From: Sphaerotilus uruguayifluvii | Lineage (GTDB): Bacteria > Pseudomonadota > Gammaproteobacteria > Burkholderiales > Burkholderiaceae_C | Assembly (NCBI RefSeq): GCF_013294065.1 | Contig: NZ_JABSNM010000011.1 | Location: 62,001-126,000 of the forward strand | Length of the DNA: 64,000 bases | Reading direction: 5' to 3' | Shown here: in pieces, positions 27,622-41,615 of the stretch | Layout of the letters: each line of letters opens with the position of its first letter | Position numbering within the stretch: position 1 is the stretch's first letter | Translations under genes and position numbers: made by a program | The notes under the pieces: generated by a model | The model's input: the letters and a program-made list of their open reading frames with translations, nothing else | Databases searched by the model: none | Told to the model about the DNA's origin: nothing

Positions 27622-28778
27622 ACCGAAGCCTTCACCGCAGGCCGTGCGGCCTGATGGCGGCGCTGCTGTTCCTGCTGTGCACGCTGGCCTGCCCGGTGGC
27701 CTGGGCGCACCAGGCCAGCGATGCCTATCTGGACTGGCGCATCGACGGTGCGCGCATCGAGCAGCGCATCGACCTGTCGCTGCGCGATCTCGACCGCGAG
27801 CTGGGGCTGGATGCCGATGACGACGGCGTGCTGCGCTGGGCCGAGATTCGCCGGCGCGAGGCCGAGATCGTCAGCCTGGCCGAGGCCGGCGTGACGGTGC
27901 AGGCCGACGGGGTCGACTGTCCGGTGCGCGAGCGCCTCGCGCTCCAGATCGAGCGTCATGCCGATGGTCCGGCGGCGGTGCTGCGTGCGACCCGGGTCTG
28001 CGCGGCGGCGGTGCGGTCGCTTCGGCTGGACTACCGCATGTTCGCCGCCAGCGATCCGGCGCATCGCGGGCTGCTGCGTCTGGAGGACCGGGCGCGAGGC
28101 ACGGTGCATTCCGCGGTGCTGGTGCCGGGCGCGGGCACGCGCGACTGGACGCTGGGCGGCGGCGCGGGCTTCGTCGACTTCGTCGGCGAAGGGCTGCACC
28201 ACATCGCCATCGGGCTGGACCACATTCTCTTTCTGGTCACGCTGCTGCTGGTGGCGGTCTGGCGGCGCGACGGGCCGGGCTGGTCGCCGCGGGAGACGGC
28301 CGCCTCGGCCTGGCGCGAGGCGCTGACGCTGGTCAGCGCCTTCACGCTGGCGCATTCGCTGACCCTGATGCTGGCCGCCACCGGCATGCTGGCGCCGCCC
28401 TCGCGCTGGGTCGAGTCGCTGATCGCCGCCAGCGTCCTGCTGGCCGCGATCGACAACCTGCGCCCGCTGCTGCCCGGGCCGCGCTGGCCGCTGGTCAGCC
28501 TGTTCGGGCTGGTGCACGGCTTCGGCTTTGCCGGGCCGCTGCAGGATCTCGGCCTGCGCGAGGGGCATCTGCTGCTGCCGCTGCTGGGCTTCAACCTCGG
28601 CGTGGAGCTCGGGCAGCTCGCGCTGGTGGCGGTGCTGCTGCCGCTGGCGATCGCGCTGCGCCATGCGCCGGGCTACCGGCGGCTGGCGGTGCAGGGCGGC
28701 TCCGGCGCGATCGCGCTGCTGGCGCTGGTCTGGACCGCCGAGCGCGGTCTGGACCTGTCGCTGCTGCCGCTGCCCTGA
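27618..28778 (+). CDS. HupE/UreJ family membrane protein with periplasmic EF-hand-like loop
   Basis: 386-residue protein of the HupE/UreJ_2 family; relatives are associated with nickel or cobalt uptake. A signal peptide ends AWAHQASDAYLDW; the periplasmic domain (about 31-185) contains an EF-hand-like loop DADDDGVLRWAE (Asp65, Asp67, Asp69, Glu76). The membrane part has about six helices with family motifs GEGLHHIAIGLDHILFLVTLL, SAFTLAHSLTLMLA and LVHGFGFAG, whose His residues may bind metal. No hydrogenase or urease genes are nearby. It is the last gene of the sigma module. Confidence 0.88.
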   Translation: MNRSLHRRPCGLMAALLFLLCTLACPVAWAHQASDAYLDWRIDGARIEQRIDLSLRDLDRELGLDADDDGVLRWAEIRRREAEIVSLAEAGVTVQADGVDCPVRERLALQIERHADGPAAVLRATRVCAAAVRSLRLDYRMFAASDPAHRGLLRLEDRARGTVHSAVLVPGAGTRDWTLGGGAGFVDFVGEGLHHIAIGLDHILFLVTLLLVAVWRRDGPGWSPRETAASAWREALTLVSAFTLAHSLTLMLAATGMLAPPSRWVESLIAASVLLAAIDNLRPLLPGPRWPLVSLFGLVHGFGFAGPLQDLGLREGHLLLPLLGFNLGVELGQLALVAVLLPLAIALRHAPGYRRLAVQGGSGAIALLALVWTAERGLDLSLLPLP

Positions 28779-28779
28779 G

Positions 28780-28800
28780 CCGCGGCGTCGGGCGCCGCGG
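28780..28800. terminator. bidirectional hairpin between hupE-like gene and cysK
   Basis: 8-bp stem CCGCGGCG/CGCCGCGG with a five-base loop in the 25-base gap between convergent stops. Flanking CTGAG and CTCAG add pairing after one mismatch. No T run, so efficiency is uncertain. Confidence 0.45.
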
Positions 28801-28803
28801 GCC

Positions 28804-29727
28804 TCAGCCCTCGACCGGCAGGAAGCCCTCGATCGACAGGTAGCGTTCGCCGGTGTCGTAGTTGAAGCCGAGCACGCGGCTGCCGGCCGGCAGCTCGGCC
28901 AGCTTCTGGGCGATGGCCGCCAGCGTCGCGCCGCTGGAGATGCCCACCAGCAGGCCTTCCTCGCGGGCGCTGCGGCGGGCCATCTCGCGTGCGGCCTCGG
29001 CCTCGACCTGGATCACGCCGTCGAGCAGCTCGGTGTGCAGGTTCTTCGGCACGAAGCCGGCGCCGATGCCCTGGATCGGATGCGGCGCGGGCGCACCGCC
29101 GCTGATGACCGGCGAGGCCGCCGGCTCGACCGCAAACACCTTCAGGTTCGGCCAGGCGGCCTTGAGCGCCTGCGCGCAGCCCGACAGGTGGCCGCCGGTG
29201 CCCACGCCGGTGATCAGCACGTCCAGACCCTCGGGAAAGTCGGCCAGGATCTCCTGCGCCGTGGTGCGCACATGCACCGCGACGTTGGCCGGATTCTCGA
29301 ACTGCTGCGGCATCCAGGCGCCGGGCGTGGCGGCGACCAGCTCCTGCGCCTTCTCGATCGCGCCCTTCATGCCCTTCTCGCGCGGCGTCAGAACGAACTT
29401 CGCGCCGTAGGCCAGCATCAGGCGGCGGCGCTCGATGCTCATGCTCTCGGGCATCACCAGCACCAGCGGGTAGCCCTTGACCGCAGCCACCATCGCCAGG
29501 CCGACGCCGGTGTTGCCCGAGGTCGGCTCGACGATGGTGCCGCCGGGCTGCAGCGCGCCGCTGGCCTCGGCGTCCTCGATCATCGCCAGCGCGATGCGGT
29601 CCTTGATCGAGCCGCCGGGATTGCCGCGCTCGGACTTGATCCAGACCTCGTGGCCCGCGCCGAACAGGCGGTTGACGCGGATGTGCGGCGTGCGGCCGAT
29701 CGTGGCGAGAACGTTGTCAGCTTTCAT
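28804..29727 (-). CDS. cysK: cysteine synthase A (O-acetylserine sulfhydrylase)
   Basis: 307-residue PLP enzyme joining O-acetylserine and sulfide to make cysteine. PLP lysine is Lys42 in [19 protein letters not shown]; the substrate loop is [15 protein letters not shown], the phosphate-binding loop [11 protein letters not shown], and [11 protein letters not shown] is near the end. Length favours CysK over CysM, though the assignment between the two cannot be absolute. The frame is open far upstream, but the ATG has AAGGA at suitable distance and matches the family start. It is divergent from the RAYT gene. Confidence 0.92.
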   Translation of the reverse strand: MKADNVLATIGRTPHIRVNRLFGAGHEVWIKSERGNPGGSIKDRIALAMIEDAEASGALQPGGTIVEPTSGNTGVGLAMVAAVKGYPLVLVMPESMSIERRRLMLAYGAKFVLTPREKGMKGAIEKAQELVAATPGAWMPQQFENPANVAVHVRTTAQEILADFPEGLDVLITGVGTGGHLSGCAQALKAAWPNLKVFAVEPAASPVISGGAPAPHPIQGIGAGFVPKNLHTELLDGVIQVEAEAAREMARRSAREEGLLVGISSGATLAAIAQKLAELPAGSRVLGFNYDTGERYLSIEGFLPVEG

Positions 29728-29865
29728 CGGAATTCCTTGCCCTGGTACGAGAACGTGACAGATGGGATGAGGGGTGGAGAATCTGCATTCTGGCGCATCG
29801 ACAGCAGCACCGTCGGCCGCTGACAATCCCGCCGCCCGGCCCCGACCGACCTGTCCTTCCTGCCC

Positions 29866-30579
29866 ATGGCCCGACTGCCTCGCCTTGCCATCGCCGGCCT
29901 TGCCCACCATGTCATCCAGCGCGGGCACAACCGCCAGCCCGTCTTTCTCGACGACGAGGATCGCCTGGCCTATCTGGCCGCGCTGCGCGAATCGGCGGCG
30001 CTGCACCGCGTCGCCGTGCATGCCTATGTGCTGATGTCCGATCACCTGCACCTGCTGGTGACGCCGCCGAGCGCCGAGGCGCTGAGCAAGATGCTGCAGG
30101 CCATCGGCCGGCGCTACGTGGCGGCCTTCAACCGCCGCCACGGCCGCATCGGCACGCTCTGGGACGGGCGCTTTCGCGCCACCGTCATCGAGGAGGGGCC
30201 GCACCTGCTGTCGTGCATGCGCTACATCGAGCAGAACCCGCAGCGCCTCATCCCGCCCACGCCGGCCGGCGAGTACGCCTGGTCGAGCGCGATGCACCAT
30301 CTTGGGCGCCAGCGCGACATGCTGGTGAGCACGCATGCCTGCTACTGGCAGCTCGGCAACACGCCCTTCGAGCGCGAGATCGCCTGGCAGCGCCTGCTCG
30401 ACGAGCCGCTGATGCCCGACGAGGTGCAGATGCAGACCGACAGCGCGCTCAAGGGCTGGGCGCTCGGATCGGGCGCATTTCTTGCAAAGCTGGGCGCCTC
30501 CTGCGAGCGTCCGATGGCCCCGCGCCCGCGTGGCCGTCCGGCACGCGCTCCCAGGTCCGAGACCCCGGCCTCGCCCTGA
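29866..30579 (+). CDS. REP-associated tyrosine transposase (RAYT, Y1/HUH family)
   Basis: 237-residue single-strand DNA transposase-like protein. The start [22 protein letters not shown] is typical of the family. The HUH pair is His60/His62 in [11 protein letters not shown] and the catalytic Tyr is Tyr120 in [11 protein letters not shown]. The C-terminal tail is Arg/Pro-rich. Such domesticated enzymes act on REP-like hairpins and usually do not move themselves. A perfect hairpin starts one base after the stop, and repeat-like motifs follow up to the gltB promoter. Confidence 0.9.
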   Translation: MARLPRLAIAGLAHHVIQRGHNRQPVFLDDEDRLAYLAALRESAALHRVAVHAYVLMSDHLHLLVTPPSAEALSKMLQAIGRRYVAAFNRRHGRIGTLWDGRFRATVIEEGPHLLSCMRYIEQNPQRLIPPTPAGEYAWSSAMHHLGRQRDMLVSTHACYWQLGNTPFEREIAWQRLLDEPLMPDEVQMQTDSALKGWALGSGAFLAKLGASCERPMAPRPRGRPARAPRSETPASP

Positions 30580-30580
30580 G

Positions 30581-30603
30581 GGCCGCACCGGACCGGTGCG
30601 GCC
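30581..30603. repeat. perfect 11-bp inverted repeat directly after RAYT gene
   Basis: GGCCGCACCGG, one central base, then its exact complement, starting one base after the transposase stop. It has no T run, so it may be either a terminator-like end or the cognate hairpin recognised by the RAYT. Confidence 0.6.
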
Positions 30604-30628
30604 CGGGGCAGGGCCATCCGCTGATCTG

Positions 30629-30690
30629 TCCCCAATTTTATTCAGAAGGGCGGCGGGGGCTTTTGATCGGGAGTCTGACCCCTTTTGTTT
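30629..30690. repeat. REP-like flank motifs of the RAYT locus
   Basis: TCTGTCCCCAATTTTA near 30630 and TCTGACCCCTTTTG near 30675 are paired TCTG[T/A]CCCC-type motifs. I recognise these as sequences often found flanking this transposase family in proteobacteria; that is recollection, not a search. They lie just upstream of gltB. Confidence 0.5.
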
Positions 30691-30761
30691 TTGCTTGAGG
30701 GGCGTGTTGCGCTGCGGTAGATTCGCACGGTTTTCCCTATTGTCATTCCTAGGAGTGCGCC

Positions 30762-35522
<4,761 letters not shown>

Positions 35523-35609
35523 TTGGCGTGTCCGCCGCCGCCATGCGCCCGGGATCCGGGCGCGCGGCGCGGCGGATCCCGACAGCATCACCGCGAGATT
35601 GAACGCATC

Positions 35610-37076
35610 ATGGGTAAGGTCACTGGTTTCCTCGAATACGACCGCATCGAAGAAGGCTACGAGCCGGTCGAGAAGCGCCTCAAGAACTACAAGGAATTCG
35701 TCATCGGTCTGAGCCCCGAGCAGGCGAAGGTCCAGGGCGCGCGCTGCATGGACTGCGGCACGCCGTTCTGCAACAACGGCTGCCCGGTCAACAACATCAT
35801 TCCGGACTTCAACGACCTGGTCTATCACCAGGACTGGCAGAACGCGATCACCGTCCTGCACAGCACCAACAACTTCCCCGAGTTCACCGGCCGCATCTGC
35901 CCGGCGCCGTGCGAGGCCGCCTGCGTGGCCAACATCAACGGCGACGCCATCGGCATCAAGTCGATCGAGCACGCGATCATCGACAAGGCCTGGGCCGAGG
36001 GCTGGGTCAAGCCGCAGCCGGCCAAGGTCAAGACCGGCAAGAAGGTCGCCGTCGTCGGCGCCGGCCCGGCCGGTCTGGCCGCGGCCCAGCAGCTCGCGCG
36101 CGTCGGCCATGACGTGACCGTGTTCGAGAAGAACGACAAGGTCGGCGGCCTGCTGCGCTACGGCATTCCCGACTTCAAGCTCGACAAGGGCCACATCGAC
36201 CGCCGCGTCAAGCAGCTCGAGGCCGAGGGCATCAAGTTCCGCACCAACGTCGTCGTCGGCGAGTGGCCGAAGGGCTCCAAGGTCACCAACTGGGCCAAGG
36301 AGACCGTCAGCGCCGAGAGCCTGAAGGCCGAGTTCGACGCGGTGCTGCTGACCGGCGGCTCCGAGCAGTCGCGCGACCTGCCGATCCCGGGCCGCGAGCT
36401 CTCGGGCATCCATTTCGCGATGGAGCTGCTGCCGCAGCAGAACAAGGTCAACCACGGCGGCAAGGTCAAGGACGCGATCCGTGCCGACGGCAAGCATGTC
36501 ATCGTCATCGGCGGCGGCGACACCGGCAGCGACTGCGTGGGCACCTCCAACCGCCACGGCGCCGCCAGCGTCACCCAGTTCGAGGTGATGCCCCAGCCGC
36601 CCGAGCAGGAGAACAAGCCGCTGGTCTGGCCCTACTGGCCGCTGAAGCTGCGCACCTCCTCGAGCCACGAGGAAGGCTGCGTGCGCGAGTTCGCCATCTC
36701 GACCAAGGAATTCGTCGGCAAGGACGGCCGTGTCACCGGCCTGAAGACCGTGCACGTCGAGTTCAAGGACGGCAAGCTGGTCGAGATCCCCGGCACCGAG
36801 AAGGAATACAAGGCCGACCTGGTGCTGCTGGCGATGGGCTTCGTCAATCCGGTCGCCTCGGTGCTGGATTCCTTCGGCGTGGCCAAGGACGCACGCGGCA
36901 ACATCAAGGCCACGACCGAGATCGACGGCGGCTACAGGACCAGCGTCGACAAGGTCTTCGCCGCCGGCGACATGCGCCGTGGCCAGTCGCTGGTGGTCTG
37001 GGCGATCCGCGAAGGCCGCCAGGCCGCCCGCGCGGTCGACGAGTTCCTGATGGGCTCGACCACGCTGCCGCGCTGA
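35610..37076 (+). CDS. gltD: glutamate synthase (NADPH) small subunit
   Basis: 488-residue beta subunit that passes electrons from NADPH via FAD and Fe-S clusters to GltB. N-terminal cysteine sets [17 protein letters not shown] (about 46-62) and [13 protein letters not shown] bind [4Fe-4S] clusters. The FAD-binding loop is [15 protein letters not shown] and the NADPH-binding loop [13 protein letters not shown]; the end is [21 protein letters not shown]. The chosen ATG gives the family start [12 protein letters not shown]; the upstream in-frame extension is intergenic. A hairpin follows. Confidence 0.96.
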   Translation: MGKVTGFLEYDRIEEGYEPVEKRLKNYKEFVIGLSPEQAKVQGARCMDCGTPFCNNGCPVNNIIPDFNDLVYHQDWQNAITVLHSTNNFPEFTGRICPAPCEAACVANINGDAIGIKSIEHAIIDKAWAEGWVKPQPAKVKTGKKVAVVGAGPAGLAAAQQLARVGHDVTVFEKNDKVGGLLRYGIPDFKLDKGHIDRRVKQLEAEGIKFRTNVVVGEWPKGSKVTNWAKETVSAESLKAEFDAVLLTGGSEQSRDLPIPGRELSGIHFAMELLPQQNKVNHGGKVKDAIRADGKHVIVIGGGDTGSDCVGTSNRHGAASVTQFEVMPQPPEQENKPLVWPYWPLKLRTSSSHEEGCVREFAISTKEFVGKDGRVTGLKTVHVEFKDGKLVEIPGTEKEYKADLVLLAMGFVNPVASVLDSFGVAKDARGNIKATTEIDGGYRTSVDKVFAAGDMRRGQSLVVWAIREGRQAARAVDEFLMGSTTLPR

Positions 37077-37112
37077 TCGGTGCCGGGGCCGTGCGCCCCG
37101 GATGCGCTGCTG

Positions 37113-37134
37113 CAGGCCGCCTCCGGGCGGCCTG
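37113..37134. terminator. bidirectional terminator between gltD and methyltransferase
   Basis: 9-bp perfect stem CAGGCCGCC/GGCGGCCTG with a TCCG tetraloop, placed between convergent stops (37076 and 37137). Only a short T-containing tail follows on the plus strand. Confidence 0.65.
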
Positions 37135-37136
37135 TG

Positions 37137-37889
37137 TCATTGCGGCGGCCTGGGGCGCGCCTCGTAGACGAAGAGCCAGAAGCCGCTGCGCACGACCCAT
37201 TCGGCCGCCAGCAGCTCGACCGCCATCTGCTCGCCCAGCGCCTCCAGCGGCGCCGGGTCGGAAATGTTCGCGTAGGAGAAGAAGGCGCGGCCCTGGGGCG
37301 CCAGATGCGCGGGCAGCTGCTCGAAGAAGCGCCGCGCCAGCTGGCCGGCGGTGTCGTCGAGCGCCGGATGGCGCCGGCCGCCATGGTCGGCGTGCATCAG
37401 CGGCAGGTTGAACAGCACGCTGTCGAAGCGCTGAGGTGCCGGACCGGCCACCGGTGCGAACAGGTCGCCCTGGCGCACCTGGGCCCGTGCGGCCAGGCCA
37501 GCGCGCTCCAGATTGGCCTGGGTGGCGTGCACCGCCGCGTCGGTCACGTCGAGCATCAGCACCTCGTCGGCCAGGCCCTGGTGCAGCAGCGTCAGCCCGA
37601 GCGCGCCGGTGCCGCAGCCCAGCTCCAGCAGCCGGCCCAGGCGAGGGCGCTCGCGCAGCAGCGTGCGCAGGATGAACTGGCTGCTCGAGGCCGCATGCGG
37701 GCGATACAGCCCTGGCGGCGTGTCGATGTCGAGGCCGTGGACCGGGCAGCCGCCGCCGTGCTCGGCCAGCGCGACCACATGGCGCTCGTGCTCGTCGACC
37801 GAGAAGGGCGACAGCATCTCGGCCATCGAGGCGGGCAGGTGGCCGCGGCGCAGCTCGTCGAAGGGGGCGGGCAGGGGGGGCAGCTTCAT
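37137..37889 (-). CDS. class I SAM-dependent methyltransferase (MTS/HemK-like)
   Basis: 250-residue predicted methyltransferase. SAM-binding motif I is [16 protein letters not shown] (about residues 88-103), motif [13 protein letters not shown], and motif [11 protein letters not shown] in place of the NPPY of HemK/RsmC enzymes, which act on glutamine amides or exocyclic amines. The NLPL variant makes the acceptor uncertain. In-frame ATGs also lie at 37898 and 37901; none has a clear ribosome site. It is divergent from the mla operon. Confidence 0.8.
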   Translation of the reverse strand: MKLPPLPAPFDELRRGHLPASMAEMLSPFSVDEHERHVVALAEHGGGCPVHGLDIDTPPGLYRPHAASSSQFILRTLLRERPRLGRLLELGCGTGALGLTLLHQGLADEVLMLDVTDAAVHATQANLERAGLAARAQVRQGDLFAPVAGPAPQRFDSVLFNLPLMHADHGGRRHPALDDTAGQLARRFFEQLPAHLAPQGRAFFSYANISDPAPLEALGEQMAVELLAAEWVVRSGFWLFVYEARPRPPQ

Positions 37890-37991
37890 GGACGCCATCA
37901 TGACGCAGGCCAGCGACCGTTCTTCAAACTCGCATCGGAGCTTTCCCCTATCATCGCGGCATCGCCCGCCGGGCGTGAACCTTTTCCGCCC

Positions 37992-38831
37992 TTGGCTGCC
38001 TTGCCTCCTGCCTCTCCTTCCCCTGCCTCCACGCCGCTGGTCGAGCTGCGCGGGGTGACCTGCGGCTACGGCGACCGCGTCATCCTGCGCGATGTCGATC
38101 TGGTGGTGCCGCGCGGCGCGGTCGTCGCGCTGATGGGCACCTCGGGCGGGGGCAAGACCACGGTGCTGCGCCTGATCGGCCGCCAGATCGAGGCCTCGGC
38201 CGGCCAGGTGCGCTTCGACGGCATCGAGATCGGCTCGCTCGACCGCGCCGGCCTGATGGCGATGCGCCGGCGCATGGGCATGCTCTTCCAGTTCGGCGCG
38301 CTGTTCACCGACCTGTCGGTGTTCGACAACGTCGCCTTCCCCTTGCGCGAGCACACCGACCTGCCCGAGCCCATGATCCGCGACCTCGTGCTGATGAAGC
38401 TCGACGCGGTGGGCCTGCGCGGCGCGCGCGACCTGATGCCCAGCCAGATCTCCGGCGGCATGAGCCGGCGCGTCGCGCTGGCGCGCGCCATCGCGCTCGA
38501 TCCGGAGCTGATCATGTACGACGAGCCCTTCGCCGGCCTCGATCCGATCTCGATGGGCGTGGCCGCACGGCTGATCCGCCAGCTCAACGACGCGCTCGGC
38601 GTGACCAGCATCGTCGTCTCGCACGATGTCGACGAGACCTTCTCGATCGCCGACCATGTCGTCTTCATCGCCAACGGCGGCATTGCCGCGCAGGGTTCGC
38701 CCGAGGCGCTGCGCCGCAGCGACGATCCGCTGGTGCGGCAGTTCGTCAGCGCCGCGCCGGACGGGCCGGTGCGCTTCCACTACGCCGCCGCGCCGATCGC
38801 CGAGGACCTCGGCCTGGGAGCGCGTCCGTGA
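37992..38831 (+). CDS. mlaF: phospholipid ABC transporter ATP-binding protein MlaF
   Basis: About 279-residue ATPase of the Mla system, which moves mislocalised phospholipids between outer and inner membranes. Walker A GTSGGGKTT, Q-loop GMLFQFGALFTDLSVFDNVAFPLRE (the MlaF hallmark), signature SGGMSRRVALARA, Walker B LIMYDEPFAGLD and H-loop VVSHDVDE. No ATG exists near the conserved start; TTG 37992 or TTG 38001 are the best candidates, so the first residues are uncertain. The GTG of mlaE overlaps its stop. Confidence 0.92.
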   Translation: MAALPPASPSPASTPLVELRGVTCGYGDRVILRDVDLVVPRGAVVALMGTSGGGKTTVLRLIGRQIEASAGQVRFDGIEIGSLDRAGLMAMRRRMGMLFQFGALFTDLSVFDNVAFPLREHTDLPEPMIRDLVLMKLDAVGLRGARDLMPSQISGGMSRRVALARAIALDPELIMYDEPFAGLDPISMGVAARLIRQLNDALGVTSIVVSHDVDETFSIADHVVFIANGGIAAQGSPEALRRSDDPLVRQFVSAAPDGPVRFHYAAAPIAEDLGLGARP

Positions 38832-39616
38832 GCGGCCCGGCCGATCTGCTCGCGCGCCTGGGGGCGTCGGTGCGTGCCGGCCTGGCCGACATCGGCGACG
38901 CCGCGCGGCTGCTGCTGCGCCTGCTGGCGCTGGTGCCGGCGGCGCTGGGACGCTTCCGGCTGGTGTCGGACCAGATCCATTTCCTGGGCAACCACTCGCT
39001 GGCGATCATCGGCGTGTCGGGCCTGTTCGTCGGCTTCGTGCTGGGGCTGCAGGGCTACTACACGCTGCAGCGCTACGGCTCGAGCGAGGCGCTGGGCCTG
39101 CTGGTGGCGCTGTCGCTGGTGCGCGAGCTCGGGCCGGTGGTGACCGCGCTGCTGTTCGCCGGCCGCGCCGGCACCGCGCTCACCGCCGAGATCGGCCTGA
39201 TGAAGTCGGGCGAGCAGCTCGCGGCGATGGAGATGATGGCGGTCGATCCGGTGCGCCGGGTGCTGGCGCCGCGCTTCGTCGGCGGGCTGATCGCGATGCC
39301 GCTGCTGGCGGCGGTGTTCAGCGCGGTCGGGGTGATCGGCGGCTGGGCGGTCGGCGTGCTGCTGATCGGCGTCGATGCCGGCGCCTTCTGGTCGCAGATG
39401 CAGGGCGGCGTCGACGTCTTCAGCGACGTCGGCAACGGGGTCATCAAGAGCGTCGTGTTCGGCCTGACCGTCACGTTCGTCGCGCTGCGCCAGGGCCACG
39501 CCTGCCAGCCCACGCCGGAGGGCGTCGCGCGCGCGACGACGCGCACCGTCGTGCTGTCGTCGCTGGCGGTGCTCGGTCTGGACTTCGTCCTGACCGCGCT
39601 GATGTTCTCGATCTGA
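38828..39616 (+). CDS. mlaE: phospholipid ABC transporter permease MlaE
   Basis: 262-residue inner-membrane permease with five to six helices. Family motifs: QIHFLGNHSLAIIGVSGLFVGFVLGLQGYYTLQRYG, LVRELGPVVTALLFAGRAGTALTAEIGLMKSGEQLAAMEMM, and GNGVIKSVVFGLTV. The GTG start overlaps the mlaF stop (GTGA). Longer by about 20 N-terminal residues than some relatives. It assembles with MlaF, MlaB and a hexamer of MlaD. Confidence 0.94.
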   Translation: MSGPADLLARLGASVRAGLADIGDAARLLLRLLALVPAALGRFRLVSDQIHFLGNHSLAIIGVSGLFVGFVLGLQGYYTLQRYGSSEALGLLVALSLVRELGPVVTALLFAGRAGTALTAEIGLMKSGEQLAAMEMMAVDPVRRVLAPRFVGGLIAMPLLAAVFSAVGVIGGWAVGVLLIGVDAGAFWSQMQGGVDVFSDVGNGVIKSVVFGLTVTFVALRQGHACQPTPEGVARATTRTVVLSSLAVLGLDFVLTALMFSI

Positions 39617-39646
39617 ACGCGGACCGGGAACCGGAGGAAGCAATCC

Positions 39647-40129
39647 ATGCAGAAATCCCGCAACGATGTCTGGGTCGGCCTGTTCGTCGTGATCGGCGCG
39701 GCGGCCCTGCTGTTCCTGGCGCTGAAGGCCGGCAACCTGCTGTCGCTGTCGTTCGATCCGACCTACCGGATCAGCGCGCGCTTCGACAACATCGGCGGCC
39801 TGAAGGTCGGCGCGGCGGTCAAGAGCGCCGGTGTCGTCGTCGGCCGGGTCAAGGCGATCGGCTTCGACGACAAGATGTTCCAGGCCCGCGTCGACATCGA
39901 GATGCAGCAGCGCTACGCCTTCCCGAAGGACAGCTCGCTGAAGATCCTGACCGCCGGCCTGCTGGGCGAGCAGTACCTCGGCATCGAGCCGGGCGCCTCC
40001 GACCAGAACCTGGCGGCCGGCACCACCGTGACGCAGACGCAGTCGGCGATCGTGCTCGAGACGCTGATCAGCCAGTTCCTCTACAGCAAGGCCGCCGACG
40101 CGAGCAACGCGCCGGCCGCGAAGCCATGA
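39647..40129 (+). CDS. mlaD: MCE-domain protein MlaD
   Basis: 160-residue inner-membrane anchored substrate-binding subunit. One N-terminal helix (about 8-27), then the MCE domain with YRISARFDNIGGLKVGAAVKSAGVVVGRV and LLGEQYLGIEPG; the C-terminal hydrophobic helix segment SAIVLETLISQFLY builds the hexamer pore. GGAGG lies about 10 bases upstream. It overlaps mlaA by ATGA. Confidence 0.94.
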   Translation: MQKSRNDVWVGLFVVIGAAALLFLALKAGNLLSLSFDPTYRISARFDNIGGLKVGAAVKSAGVVVGRVKAIGFDDKMFQARVDIEMQQRYAFPKDSSLKILTAGLLGEQYLGIEPGASDQNLAAGTTVTQTQSAIVLETLISQFLYSKAADASNAPAAKP

Positions 40130-40890
40130 GCGCGCGCCGGTCGCGTCCGCGTGCCGCGCTGGTCTCGGTGCTGGCCGGCGCGGTGCTGCTCGGCGGCTGC
40201 GCGACGGCGCAGCAGCCCGATCCGCTCGAGCCCCTCAACCGCAAGGTCTTCGCCTTCAACGAGGCGGTCGACTCGGCCGTGCTCAAGCCGGCGGCGCAGG
40301 CCTACAAGGCGGTGCTGCCCTCGCCGATGCAGCTGGCGGTCGGCAACTTCTTCGGCAACCTCAAGGACGCCTGGTCGGCGGTCAACCTGCTGCTGCAGGG
40401 CCGCATCGCCGACAGCCTGAGCGACGTGATGCGCGTGGGCACGAACACCGTGTTCGGCTTCATGGGCATCATGGACATCGCCACCGAGCTCGGCTTCGAG
40501 CGCCATGGCGAGGACTTCGGCCAGACGCTGGGCCGCTGGGGCGTGTCGCCGGGCGCCTACATCGTCTGGCCGGTGCTGGGGCCCTCGACGGTGCGCGACT
40601 CGATCGGCATGCCGGTGGACCTGATGGCCTCGCCGGAGACGCTGGTCAACGTCTCGCTGACCCGCCGGTCGATGACCGCGCTGCATCTGGTCAGCACCCG
40701 TGCCGGCGCGCTGTCGGCGACCAACCTGCTCGACGACATCGCGCTGGACAAGTACGCCTTCGTCCGCAATGCCTACCTGCAGCGTCGGCGCAGTCTGATC
40801 TACGACGGCAATCCGCCGGAGGAGGATGACACCGACGCGGCCGCGCCGGCGCCGGTGTCCGCACCGGCCGCCTCCGCCGCGGCGAACTGA
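40126..40890 (+). CDS. mlaA: outer-membrane lipoprotein MlaA (VacJ)
   Basis: 254-residue outer-membrane component that extracts phospholipid from the outer leaflet. Lipobox LLGGC (Cys25), then DPLEPLNRKVFAFNEAVDSAVLKPAAQAYKAV, VGTNTVFGFMGIMDIATELGF, FGQTLGRWGVSPGAYIVWPVLGPSTVRDSIG, all typical of VacJ. The C-terminus is a 30-residue acidic, Ala/Pro-rich tail. In E. coli mlaA is elsewhere on the chromosome; here it is inside the operon between mlaD and mlaC, as in many Burkholderiales. Confidence 0.94.
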   Translation: MSARRSRPRAALVSVLAGAVLLGGCATAQQPDPLEPLNRKVFAFNEAVDSAVLKPAAQAYKAVLPSPMQLAVGNFFGNLKDAWSAVNLLLQGRIADSLSDVMRVGTNTVFGFMGIMDIATELGFERHGEDFGQTLGRWGVSPGAYIVWPVLGPSTVRDSIGMPVDLMASPETLVNVSLTRRSMTALHLVSTRAGALSATNLLDDIALDKYAFVRNAYLQRRRSLIYDGNPPEEDDTDAAAPAPVSAPAASAAAN

Positions 40891-40984
40891 CGGCTCCGGG
40901 CCGTGCGGTGTCCACCGGGCCGCGGCCCGGCCCGTTGAGACCCTGATCCGCTTCCGGGCGGACCTGACTGAAAGGAATCCCTCC

Positions 40985-41602
40985 ATGCTGATGAAGCCCC
41001 GCTGGTCCTCGCTGATCGCCACCGCCGCGCTGGTGCTGGCCACCTCGTTCGCACAGGCCCAGACCGCGCCCGATGCCTGGATCAAGCAGATCTCCGGCGA
41101 CGTCATCGAGACCGTCAAGGGCGACCGGGCCATCCAGGGCGGCGACACGAAGAAGGTCATGTCGCTGGTCGACGCCAAGATCCTGCCCAACGTCGACTTC
41201 CAGCGCATGACCTCGTCGGCGGTCGGCCGCTACTGGCGCCAGGCCACGCCGGAGCAGCAGAAGCGCCTGCAGGACGAGTTCAAGACGCTCTTGGTGCGCA
41301 CCTACGCCGGCGCGCTGGCGCAGATCAAGGACCAGTCGGTCGAGCTCAAGCCGCTGCGCGCCAAGCCCGAGGACACCGAGGTGCTGGTGCGCACCGAGGT
41401 CAAGGGCAAGGGCGACCCGATCCAGCTCGACTACCGCCTCGAGAAGCAGGGCGACGCGTGGAAGATCTACGACGTCAACGTGCTGGGCGTCTGGCTGGTC
41501 GAGACCTACCGCGCCAGCTTCGCGCAGGAGATCTCGGCCTCGGGCATCGACGGCCTGATCGCCAAGCTGGCCGAGAAGAACAAGGCCGCGGCCAAGAGCT
41601 GA
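40985..41602 (+). CDS. mlaC: periplasmic phospholipid-binding protein MlaC
   Basis: 205-residue periplasmic carrier between MlaA and MlaFEDB. Signal peptide of about 25 residues ending SFAQA, then the MlaC/Ttg2 pattern VMSLVDAKILPNVDFQRMTSSAVGRYWRQATPEQQKRLQDEFKTLLVRTYAGAL and WKIYDVNVLGVWLVETYRASFAQEI. AAGGAA is about 7 bases before the ATG. The upstream in-frame extension runs back into mlaA and is not used. Confidence 0.94.
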   Translation: MLMKPRWSSLIATAALVLATSFAQAQTAPDAWIKQISGDVIETVKGDRAIQGGDTKKVMSLVDAKILPNVDFQRMTSSAVGRYWRQATPEQQKRLQDEFKTLLVRTYAGALAQIKDQSVELKPLRAKPEDTEVLVRTEVKGKGDPIQLDYRLEKQGDAWKIYDVNVLGVWLVETYRASFAQEISASGIDGLIAKLAEKNKAAAKS

Positions 41603-41615
41603 GCGGGCGCACACG

